Positions 1 to 6,245 of a stretch of DNA of 11,057 bases are shown in pieces (the first letter of the stretch is position 1; every line of letters starts with the position of its first letter). Under the pieces are notes generated by a model that had not been told where the DNA came from, ran no database searches, and worked only from the letters and a program-made list of their open reading frames with translations. Origin of the DNA: an uncultured Pseudomonadota bacterium (lineage in GTDB: Bacteria; Myxococcota_A; UBA796; GCA-2862545); contig CALATR010000426.1 in NCBI GenBank assembly GCA_937891875.1, positions 1 to 11,057 of the forward strand. Direction: 5' to 3'. The translations under genes and the position numbers were made by a program.

Positions 1-2
1 CC

Positions 3-659
3 CGCCGGGTCCAGGACGTCTGCCACATCGAAGAGCCCTACCGGAAGACCGGTGCGGCCGAGCACATGGACCCGATCGCCCGCGTCATCGGCATGCAGGC
101 GTTCAACCGGGGCATCGCCATCGCCCACTCCGGCTTCCGCCTGGAGGACGAGCGCATGCCCGGTGCGCTGGCGTCCGTCGCCACCCCGGTCATCATCCGC
201 TCCGGCGGCGACGTGGCTGCGACGCTGGGCAGCATGGCCATGACCGAGGGTGAGATCGTCGTCTACTGCGAGGACGAGATCACGGCTCCCGACGGCATCA
301 CCGTCCGTCGCGGCGGCATCACCGAGGCGCTGGCCACCGAGGCCCCGGCGATCGCCTGGGTCGAGGCCGGCACCGTGCTGCCCCCCGACTGGCGCATGAC
401 CCTGCTCACCGAGCTCGAGTCCTGGCCGGACATCGGCGCCGTCGTGCCGACCGTGGCCGCGGCCCCCACGACCAACCGCCCCAAGTCCCCGCCCGCGATG
501 GTGATCCACCGCGGCGTGCTGGAGCGCATGGGCGACGCCACGACCGACCTGGGCAGCCCCGCCGCCGCCGAGCGCATCCAGGAGATCGGTTTCCACGTCG
601 TCACGAGCGAGGCCTGCCTGGTCGAGACCTCGACCCGCCTGCTCGAGCAGACGGCCTGA
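3..659 (+). CDS. 3' part of an unrecognised protein, possibly glycosyltransferase-like
   Basis: The reading frame is open from the window edge to a TGA at 657-659. The codons before the first ATG (66) look coding (…EEPYRKTGAAEH…), so the gene very probably starts outside the window. I do not recognise the family with confidence. The stretch AIAWVEAGTVLPPDW followed by a leucine-rich helix and DIGAVVPTV resembles the middle of GT2-type transferases ('fLD.D..pp.wl..L...l...p.iG.vgP'). The later MVIHRGVLERMG and GFHVVTSEACLVE resemble the acceptor-side segment. There is no clear DxD motif, so the glycosyltransferase reading is only a suggestion. No signal peptide or membrane segment is visible in the part present. 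It converges with the potassium channel gene, with only 27 bp between the stops and no convincing terminator. Confidence 0.72.
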   Translation, partial: RRVQDVCHIEEPYRKTGAAEHMDPIARVIGMQAFNRGIAIAHSGFRLEDERMPGALASVATPVIIRSGGDVAATLGSMAMTEGEIVVYCEDEITAPDGITVRRGGITEALATEAPAIAWVEAGTVLPPDWRMTLLTELESWPDIGAVVPTVAAAPTTNRPKSPPAMVIHRGVLERMGDATTDLGSPAAAERIQEIGFHVVTSEACLVETSTRLLEQTA

Positions 660-686
660 TTCGGTCTTCGACGCCTCCGATCGGCC

Positions 687-1706
687 TCAAGCCGCCCTCT
701 GGTTGACCGCCGAGTCCGACAGCCACTGGACCTCGGCAGACAGGCCGACCACCACCAGCACATCGCCCGCCCCGAGCTCCACGCCCGGCGGCGGGCGAAG
801 CTGCGTCTGGCCACCCCGGGGAGTGCGCAGGACGAAGGTGACGCTGGGCACGTGGTCGTAGACGTCGCGCAGGGCGACTCCCTCGAGCTTGGAGCCCCGC
901 TCCACGGTGACGTCGACCATTCCCAGATCCAGCCCTACCTCGAGGTGGTTGGACGCGAGCTCGGTGACCGCCGGGCGCACCAGCAGCCGCAGCGCGTCGA
1001 CGGCGCCGGCGTGCAGCGGGCTGACCACCTTGTCCGCCCCCGCCAGGCGCATGCGACGCTCCTCGTTGGGCCCGTTGATCCGCCCGAGGATGAACGCGTC
1101 CTCCGACAGATCCCGCGCGGACAGCACGACGGCGAGGTTCTTGGCCGAGTCGTCGAGGCACGTGGCGACCTGCGCCGCCCGCTTCACCCCGGCCGCCTCC
1201 AGCACGTCCTCGTCGGTCGCATCCCCGCGGAGCACCAGGAAGCCCTCCTCGCGCGCCGCCTCGGTGCGCTCGTGGTCGAAGTCCACGACCACGACCTGCC
1301 GGCCCGCGTCTCGCAGCTGCGCAGCGAGGGGGTGACCCATGCGCCCGTAGCCGACCACGATGGTGTGTCCGGACACCCGCTCGATCTGCCGCCTCATCCG
1401 AAACCTCCAGTCCGCACCGTGGGCGAGGACGACCTTGACGATCAACGCGAACGCGTAGGTTGTCCCACCGATCCCGAGCAGCATCACCCCGATGGAGATC
1501 CACCGCCCGGCGACCGAGATCCCCTCGTCGCCGTAGCCGACCGTCGTGATGGTGATGATCACGAAGAACAGCGCCCGGAAGAAGTCCCAGCCCTCGACGA
1601 TCCGCAACAGGATGGCGGCGCCGACGGTGAGCACGACCATGGCGGACAGGGCGATCGCCAGGGAGCGACGCGCCGAGACCAGGGAACTGTGGTTGCTTGC
1701 CGACAT
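687..1706 (-). CDS. Two-TM potassium channel with C-terminal RCK (TrkA-N/TrkA-C) domains
   Basis: This 339-aa inner-membrane K+ channel has MthK-like architecture and length (MthK is about 336 aa). TM1 lies near residues 15-34 and a pore helix near 40-53. The full selectivity filter TTVGYGD is at 54-60, and TM2 with several glycines that could act as hinge spans about 67-95. A basic linker leads to a Rossmann RCK-N domain with GYGRMG at 119-124 and an acidic residue (D142) closing the second strand. An RCK-C domain follows at about 255-335. The ATG at 1706 is the only start between this frame's upstream TAG (1761-1763, which is also the stop of the GMC gene) and the pore, yet it has no recognisable Shine-Dalgarno. 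In contrast, Met104, just before the RCK domain, has a perfect one (separate entry). The gene lies 54 bp downstream of the GMC dehydrogenase and is probably the last gene of that transcript. The gating ligand is unknown. Confidence 0.95.
   Translation of the reverse strand: MSASNHSSLVSARRSLAIALSAMVVLTVGAAILLRIVEGWDFFRALFFVIITITTVGYGDEGISVAGRWISIGVMLLGIGGTTYAFALIVKVVLAHGADWRFRMRRQIERVSGHTIVVGYGRMGHPLAAQLRDAGRQVVVVDFDHERTEAAREEGFLVLRGDATDEDVLEAAGVKRAAQVATCLDDSAKNLAVVLSARDLSEDAFILGRINGPNEERRMRLAGADKVVSPLHAGAVDALRLLVRPAVTELASNHLEVGLDLGMVDVTVERGSKLEGVALRDVYDHVPSVTFVLRTPRGGQTQLRPPPGVELGAGDVLVVVGLSAEVQWLSDSAVNQRAA
1395..1408 (-). promoter_or_regulatory. Internal Shine-Dalgarno and ATG for a free RCK subunit
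   Basis: On the minus strand, GGAGG (1408-1404) is followed by the six-base spacer TTTCGG and an in-frame ATG (1397-1395), which is codon 104 of the channel. Initiation here would give a soluble protein of about 236 aa starting MRRQIERVSGHTIVVGYG, that is, the complete RCK region without the pore. MthK is known to produce its extra four RCK subunits from an internal Met at nearly the same place (Met107). The site is seen directly; its use is inferred. Confidence 0.68.
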
Positions 1707-1760
1707 GGGCCCGAGATCGGCTGCAGAGCCGTCTGATCTGAGGCCCTGGGGCCCGCGGCG

Positions 1761-3299
1761 CTAGCCCCCGCCGAGGGCGTCCCTGACGAAGCCGACCGCG
1801 CGATGGGACAGCCCGTAGATGGTCTCGGACGGGTTCACCCCGAGTGCGGTCGGCAGCACCGAGCCGTCGACGACGAAGAGGTTGTCGACCCCGTGCACCT
1901 GGTGGTCCATGCCCACGACGCTGGTCGCGGGATCGGTGCCCAGGGTGCAGCCGCCCATCTGGTGCGCGCTGAAGACGCTGTGCTCGAGGGGACCGTAGGG
2001 CCGGTCCTGCAGGCGGGTCAGCTCCACCTCGGTCGCGATGCGCAGAGGGTCCGTGTGGGTCGTGGCGACCACCTCCGCGCCAGCCGCGAGGTGCACTTGG
2101 ACGAGCGCCTCGTGGGCCGGTCGGAGCGCCTCCAGCAGGGCCGCGCGGAACGGGTAGTCCAGCTCCGGCCGACCCGCGCCGTCCACGGTGACGACCCCGC
2201 CGACATCCTCGTCCAGCAGCCCATCCACGTGCAGGGCCAGCAGGGCGGACGTGCGGCGCAGACCCAGCATCGCGTCGGCGTGCTCCGGCCCGAAGGACTT
2301 GAGCGACACCGCGGCGAGCATCGGGTGTAGCGGCGCAGCCTCCAGGAAGAAGCCCATCTTTCCTGGACCGCGATCGATGTGCTCGTGGCTGTGGGCGGAC
2401 TGGGGAGCGCCATACCAGGGGTGGATGTCCCGGGCGTAGCGGCCGAGCACCGCGACCACGGGGTGCAGGAACGTGCGGCGACCGAGCGCGGGCAGCCCGG
2501 CCCCGAGCCCCGACCGCAGCAGCAGCGCCGGGCTGTTGATGGCCCCGCCCGCGACCACGACCACCCGCGCGGTGACCGACAGGGGGACCTCGGATCCGCC
2601 CCGCTCCGGACGCACGACGCCGGTGACCTTCCAGCCCCCAGGCACCGCGTCGAGGCGGGTGGCGCGGGCATCCGCCTGCACGACCGCACCCGCTGCGGAC
2701 GCATCCGCCAGGTAGGTCAGGTGCATCGCCTGCTTGCCGTCCACCGGGCAGCCCATGCCGCAATAGCCGCTGTTCGCGCAGCCCTTCACGTTGCGGCGCA
2801 TGGGCCCGTGCTCCCAGCCGAGCGCCTTCGCCCCGTCGAGCAACACCCGGTTGTTGGCGTTTGCCGCAGACTCGGGCCACTCGCGGATGTTCAGCCTGGC
2901 CTCGACCGCGTCGAAGTGGGGCCGCAGCGCCTCCGAGGTGAGGTCGGTGAGCCCATGCACGTCTCGCCAGTGGGCCAGGATGCGCTCCGGCGTCCGGAAG
3001 CAGCTGGTCCAGTTGACCGTCGTGCCCCCGCCCAGCACCGCGCCCTGGAGCACGGAGATCGCCAGGTCCTTCGTCGCTCTTCCGGCGCCTTCCTGGTAGA
3101 AGCGGGGCATGGTGTCCCGCTCGTGCATGGTGAAGTCGCGGCGGTCGACCGCCGGCCCGGCCTCGAGAACCAGCACGCGCGCCCCATCGCCAGCGAGCCC
3201 CGCAGCGACCACGCTCCCGCCGGCGCCCGAGCCGACGATGCACACGTCCACGGTGGCCTCGAGGCCGTCCGGTCCGACGTCGGCCGCGCTGCGGATCAT
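1761..3299 (-). CDS. GMC-family FAD-dependent alcohol/sugar dehydrogenase, catalytic subunit
   Basis: This 512-aa flavoprotein of the glucose-methanol-choline family oxidises an alcohol or sugar hydroxyl; the substrate is not readable from sequence. The FAD-binding GSGAGG is at 23-28 and LVLEAGP closes the second strand. GMC signature 1 (GAVLGGGTTVNWT) is at 86-98 and signature 2 (GAINSPALLLRSGLG) at 252-266. The catalytic pair is probably His446 (in AHQMGG) and Asn489 (in VNPSET). The NWTSC/FRTP and HQMGG segments recall the long-chain alcohol oxidase branch. Cys174, Cys180 and Cys184 form CX5CX3C, the spacing I recall for the 3Fe-4S ligands of Burkholderia FAD-glucose dehydrogenase, so a dehydrogenase seems likelier than an oxidase. 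There is no signal peptide. The ATG overlaps the TGA of the upstream Tat subunit (ATGA, 3296-3299), implying translational coupling and a complex. No cytochrome subunit is encoded nearby. Confidence 0.95.
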   Translation of the reverse strand: MIRSAADVGPDGLEATVDVCIVGSGAGGSVVAAGLAGDGARVLVLEAGPAVDRRDFTMHERDTMPRFYQEGAGRATKDLAISVLQGAVLGGGTTVNWTSCFRTPERILAHWRDVHGLTDLTSEALRPHFDAVEARLNIREWPESAANANNRVLLDGAKALGWEHGPMRRNVKGCANSGYCGMGCPVDGKQAMHLTYLADASAAGAVVQADARATRLDAVPGGWKVTGVVRPERGGSEVPLSVTARVVVVAGGAINSPALLLRSGLGAGLPALGRRTFLHPVVAVLGRYARDIHPWYGAPQSAHSHEHIDRGPGKMGFFLEAAPLHPMLAAVSLKSFGPEHADAMLGLRRTSALLALHVDGLLDEDVGGVVTVDGAGRPELDYPFRAALLEALRPAHEALVQVHLAAGAEVVATTHTDPLRIATEVELTRLQDRPYGPLEHSVFSAHQMGGCTLGTDPATSVVGMDHQVHGVDNLFVVDGSVLPTALGVNPSETIYGLSHRAVGFVRDALGGG

Positions 3300-3847
3300 G
3301 GGCGCCCGTCCAGCTGGCGCAGCACCGCCGTGAAGTCGGGCGGACCCGGGTAGCCGATGGCCCCGTACAGCTTCGGGCTGACCCAGTAGGAGCCCATGCA
3401 CAGTCCGTGCAGCGCCCGGTAGGCCGTGCGGAACAGGTGCACGTCCGCCTCGGCCCAGCTGCGCAGCACCCGATCCTGTTCGTCCGGACCGAGGCTGGTG
3501 AACGGGGTCACCCTCCCTTCGATCACGGCGTTGATCGCCGCGTTCTCCAAGAGCAGCAGCACCTGTTCCACCTGGGCGGCGACCGCGGGATGCTGGGTCG
3601 AGAGGTGCGCGTCGACAGCCTCCGCCACCCCGAGCGCGCTCGGCGGCGGGAGGTCCGGGGCACCGAAGGCCAGCAGCCGCTCGGCGACCGCGGCCAGCAC
3701 GGAGAAGCCAGCTGGAGACAGCGCGAGCAGCGGCTGGGACGGGGCCCGGTACACCGTGCCGCGCAGCCCGAGCCCCACGGAGCCGAGCGCCAGCACCGCC
3801 GCGCCGAACACAGTGACCTGCAGGAACGTTCTCCGGGTCGTGCCCAT
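3296..3847 (-). CDS. Tat-exported small subunit, gluconate 2-dehydrogenase subunit 3-like
   Basis: This 183-aa protein begins MGTTRRTFLQ, an almost perfect twin-arginine motif (T-R-R-x-F-L-Q, Arg5-Arg6). A hydrophobic stretch to about residue 28 follows, without an obvious AxA cleavage site, so it might stay as an anchor. The rest is helical. The C-terminal part (HLFRTAYRALHGLCMGSYW, then SPKLYGAIGYPGPP) matches what is known of the subunit-3/gamma family that partners GMC dehydrogenases. In that family this subunit carries the Tat signal and escorts the signal-less flavoprotein to the periplasm, and the 4-bp overlap with the GMC gene fits that role exactly. The start is fixed by the Tat motif directly after it, although no Shine-Dalgarno is visible. 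It lies 24 bp after the YceI gene. The family assignment is from pattern memory and is moderately sure; the Tat signal is clear. Confidence 0.88.
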   Translation of the reverse strand: MGTTRRTFLQVTVFGAAVLALGSVGLGLRGTVYRAPSQPLLALSPAGFSVLAAVAERLLAFGAPDLPPPSALGVAEAVDAHLSTQHPAVAAQVEQVLLLLENAAINAVIEGRVTPFTSLGPDEQDRVLRSWAEADVHLFRTAYRALHGLCMGSYWVSPKLYGAIGYPGPPDFTAVLRQLDGRP

Positions 3848-3871
3848 GCAGCGGTCGTAACTGCCTGGTCG

Positions 3872-4513
3872 CTACTGGGGGGCGCCCTTGACGTCGATGT
3901 AGAACGTGAGCGTGTCGTCGTTCTTCAGGCTGCCCAGCAGGGCCGTGTACGGCGAGAAGCCGAACGCCGTGTGCGAGGACGTGAACGCACCCTTGGCCCC
4001 GAAGGACTGCCCGTCCGCCGTGATGGCCATGGTGGTCTCGACGGGCTTGGACGCCCCGCGCATCGTCAGCGTGCCGGTCACCACGGCGCCATTGCCTGCC
4101 GCGCGGCAGCCGGTGGCCTTGTAGGTGATGTGCGGGTGCTCGTCCGAGTGCAGCTGGCCCTTCGACAGCGCGTTCTTCTTGATGGTCTTCTTGTCGCCAT
4201 CGCTGGTGTCGCCCTCGAGCCCACGGCGCTGACGCGCGCCGGGCGGGTCCACGACCAGGCTCTCGACCGGCATCTTGATGTCGACCTTGCAGGCGCCCAC
4301 GTTGTCGGGGTCCCAGGTGACCGTGCCGCTGAATCCGGTGCTGACCAGGACGTGGTCGTGCCCGGCGATGAGGGCGTTGCGGTCGTACTTGACCAGGACC
4401 TCCAGTCGCCCACCGTTCAGGGTGTAGGTGGTGGGCTCCGCAGAGGCCACTTCCGCGGTTCCAACGCCCAGGATCAGCAGTGCCAGGCTGGCCAGGGGGC
4501 TCCATCGGGTCAT
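3872..4513 (-). CDS. YceI-family periplasmic lipid-binding protein
   Basis: This 213-aa exported protein has a Sec signal peptide: hydrophobic residues about 7-20, then EVASA and probable cleavage after residue 25. The mature part has the YceI lipocalin-like pattern: TTYTLNGGRLEVLVKY at the start, LIAGHDHVL at 48-56, FSGTVTWDP at 61-69, and late strands with GAKGAFTSSHTAFGFSPY and LTFYIDV. YceI proteins bind polyisoprenoid or other amphiphilic molecules in the periplasm. Cys75 and Cys136 could form a disulfide. An unusually charged, Lys-rich insertion (about 92-120, with GDTSDGDKKTIKKN) sits between two strands. Its Shine-Dalgarno is the strongest in the minus-strand block. Its place 24 bp before the Tat subunit suggests it serves the same envelope process, perhaps carrying a lipid substrate or quinone-like cofactor; that last point is inference. 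Confidence 0.9.
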   Translation of the reverse strand: MTRWSPLASLALLILGVGTAEVASAEPTTYTLNGGRLEVLVKYDRNALIAGHDHVLVSTGFSGTVTWDPDNVGACKVDIKMPVESLVVDPPGARQRRGLEGDTSDGDKKTIKKNALSKGQLHSDEHPHITYKATGCRAAGNGAVVTGTLTMRGASKPVETTMAITADGQSFGAKGAFTSSHTAFGFSPYTALLGSLKNDDTLTFYIDVKGAPQ

Positions 4514-4520
4514 GTGATCT

Positions 4521-4526
4521 CCTCCT
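4521..4526 (-). promoter_or_regulatory. Strong Shine-Dalgarno of the YceI gene
   Basis: The minus strand reads AGGAGG followed by the seven bases AGATCAC and ATG, confirming the start at 4513. It lies in the 54-bp gap after the 497-aa gene. A small interrupted hairpin (GTGC/GCAC with flanking GTC/GAC, 4528-4547) sits just upstream and is too weak to call a terminator. Confidence 0.8.
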
Positions 4527-4567
4527 CGTCGGGTGCCCTTGCACGACGCCGCAGCGCCGAATTGGAT

Positions 4568-6061
4568 TCACCCCACCGACACCCAGGCGGGGGTCCGGCC
4601 TTCCGCGCTCGCTTCCGACCGACGCCAGAGATGTAGCACCACGCCGTCCACGGGCAGCGCCAGATCGAGCAAATCGGAGCAAATCGGAAGGGGGACGCTG
4701 CCGAGCAGTCCGAGGAGGAACGACAGCCGCATCGGGTCGGTGGCCAGCTCCGGAGGACCATGGAGGGCCAGCCCCGGCCGGCCGGTGTCGTCGACGATGG
4801 GACGCACCAGCCGCCCCTGGGCATCGGGCTCCAGCAGGGCCTCGGCCCCCCGGCCGAGCACTGTGGCGATGCTCTCGATGAGGGCGTGATCCGCGGGATC
4901 CGGATCCCGAGGTACCCAGGCGACCAGCCGGTCGCGGTCCCGCACCCCATCCCGCCAGCGAGCGACCCAGCGCGCCCCCAGCCAGCGCCAGGCCGGGTCG
5001 AGGAACGGCTCGACGTCCTCCAGGCCCACCGGCTGCACCGGAACCACCCGGATGGCGTGCACCCCGTCGACGAGCAGGTCCGGCAGCAGCGTGCTCAGGT
5101 CGGCCAGGGACTCGGCGGGCGCCCGCCAGGTGGGACAGAACGCAGGACCCACTCCGCGGGCGTACACCCAGCGCGGCTCGGCGCCCTGCAGTGTGGAGCC
5201 CTCCAGCAGGGGCAGCAGCGCCTCGATCACTGGGTGATGCATGGCTGGAGAAGACGGAACAACCTGCACTTCGACCGCATGCACCCTGCCAGCGAGGTCC
5301 AGGGCCCGCAGAGCCTCCGGGGCGGGGGACAGTCCCCGCTCGACCACGCTGTCGCCGGGCAGCGCCGGTCCGGGCGAACCACGCCGCCAGACGATGACCG
5401 AGAAGCCGAGCCGCGGATCCCAGCCGAGCTCCGAGTGCAGCTCCGCCGGACGGCGGTCCACCACCTCGGCCACCGCAGCGATCACGTCGCGACGCAGGGT
5501 CAGCAACGCCTCGCCCTCCAGGCCAGCGAGGGCCTGCTGGGGCACGGTGAGCCGCAGGGCCTGACGGCCAGTGGTGCGGTGGCGCACGAAGTCGACCGCA
5601 CTCGCCACGTCCGGCACCAGCTCGGCGGACACGGCCCGGAGGCCTGCGATCAGCTCGCTGGCCACAGCACCCCCCGCGGGGTCCGGGTCCTCGGTGCCGA
5701 AGTCGGGCAGGCAGAGTCCGCCCTCGATGGCGTCGGACCACAGGGTCGCGGTCCGACCGCCGCCTGCGATCTCGTCCTCCACCACCGCATCCTGGTCCCG
5801 GGCCGTCCGGGCGCCGGGGGGCAGTCCCGGCAGGATGTCGAAGCCAGCGTCCCGGAGCCGCGCCGCGTCCGCCGGGCCGAGCCCAGGCAGATCGACCCGC
5901 AGGACGACCGGATCTCCCGGCTCCCACGGCTCCAGGAGCTCCGCCTGGGGCAGCGGTCCGAGCAGCGCCTCCAGCTTCTGGAGCGCGTCGTGGCAGGGAG
6001 CCTCGTTCAGAGCTTCGAGGCGGATCATCGGCCAGTAGGGCAGTTCGTCGGGGGTGTGCAC
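4568..6061 (-). CDS. Unrecognised 497-aa protein, probably cytoplasmic
   Basis: I do not recognise this protein. It starts at a GTG (6061, MHTPDELPYWPM…) with no clear Shine-Dalgarno; an in-frame ATG at 6028 (MIRLEALNEAP…) is the alternative. It has no signal peptide and no membrane segment and is rich in Leu, Ala, Pro, Asp and Arg. Segments with regular beta/alpha texture include VVLRVDLPGLGPADAARLRD near residues 51-70, QALRLTVPQQALAGLEGEAL, LAGRVHAVEVQVVPSSPA and VDGVHAIRVVPVQPVGLEDV. It shows weak internal similarity of the kind 'VxVxPxxP...', which could mean two related halves; I cannot prove that by eye. Codon use matches its neighbours across the whole length, which argues for a real gene. 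It is the first gene of the five-gene minus-strand block, 54 bp before YceI, and is divergent from the VWA gene. A perfect 10-bp tandem duplication lies near its 3' end. Confidence 0.8.
   Translation of the reverse strand: MHTPDELPYWPMIRLEALNEAPCHDALQKLEALLGPLPQAELLEPWEPGDPVVLRVDLPGLGPADAARLRDAGFDILPGLPPGARTARDQDAVVEDEIAGGGRTATLWSDAIEGGLCLPDFGTEDPDPAGGAVASELIAGLRAVSAELVPDVASAVDFVRHRTTGRQALRLTVPQQALAGLEGEALLTLRRDVIAAVAEVVDRRPAELHSELGWDPRLGFSVIVWRRGSPGPALPGDSVVERGLSPAPEALRALDLAGRVHAVEVQVVPSSPAMHHPVIEALLPLLEGSTLQGAEPRWVYARGVGPAFCPTWRAPAESLADLSTLLPDLLVDGVHAIRVVPVQPVGLEDVEPFLDPAWRWLGARWVARWRDGVRDRDRLVAWVPRDPDPADHALIESIATVLGRGAEALLEPDAQGRLVRPIVDDTGRPGLALHGPPELATDPMRLSFLLGLLGSVPLPICSDLLDLALPVDGVVLHLWRRSEASAEGRTPAWVSVG
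4667..4686. repeat. Perfect 10-bp tandem duplication inside a coding region
   Basis: GAGCAAATCG occurs twice, back to back (4667-4676 and 4677-4686), in the 3' end of the 497-aa gene, where it encodes part of PICSDLLDL. The unit is AT-richer than its surroundings, and ten is not a multiple of three, so gain or loss of a copy would shift the frame of the last 30 or so residues. The present two-copy state keeps a coding-like frame on both sides. Confidence 0.85.
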
Positions 6062-6245
6062 GGGCGGAGTCTACACATCCCTCTCCGCTCGTGACCACCG
6101 CTTGACGAACCCCGAGCCGAAGCCGCGGTCGGTCCATGCACAGAGGCGACGGGCGGCCCCACGGCGCGCCCGACGGACGGCGGTCACCCCCGCGGCATCG
6201 GGCCGTGCACGGGTGAAGTGCGTCCGGGTCCTGCGAGGAGGGAGC
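6062..6245. other. Divergent intergenic region between the minus-strand block and the VWA gene
   Basis: These 184 bp separate two divergent starts and must hold promoters for both directions if the block is one operon. A TTGACG hexamer (6102-6107, plus) could be a -35 box, but no fitting -10 lies 16-18 bp downstream. On the minus strand a weak TAGACT lies just before the GTG of the 497-aa gene. CCGTGCACGG (6203-6212) is a perfect 10-bp palindrome 33 bp before the VWA ATG. Its GTGCACGGG portion recurs at 6056-6064 over the other start codon. No gene is visible here. Confidence 0.45.
6236..6241 (+). promoter_or_regulatory. Shine-Dalgarno that fixes the VWA gene start
   Basis: AGGAGG, then the four bases GAGC, then ATG at 6246. 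This decides for ATG 6246 rather than the longer open frame from 6054, whose extra N-terminus is Arg/Pro-rich and has no ribosome binding site. Confidence 0.8.

Noticed and set aside
657..682. Hairpin as a terminator between the convergent first gene and the channel
   Set aside because: The stem is only four pairs (TCGG/CCGA), with a 12-base loop and no T-run.
601..3243. Long Arg/Gly/Pro-rich frame on the minus strand over the channel and GMC genes
   Set aside because: The composition is that of an out-of-frame shadow. The overlapping frames with TVGYGD and GSGAGG are the real genes.
6102..6107. TTGACG as a sigma-70 -35 box
   Set aside because: No acceptable -10 hexamer lies 16-18 bp downstream, so it is mentioned only within the intergenic entry.
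6054..6245. N-terminal extension of the VWA protein from an upstream GTG
   Set aside because: The extension is Arg/Pro-rich and lacks a ribosome binding site, whereas ATG 6246 has AGGAGG and begins directly before a TM anchor.
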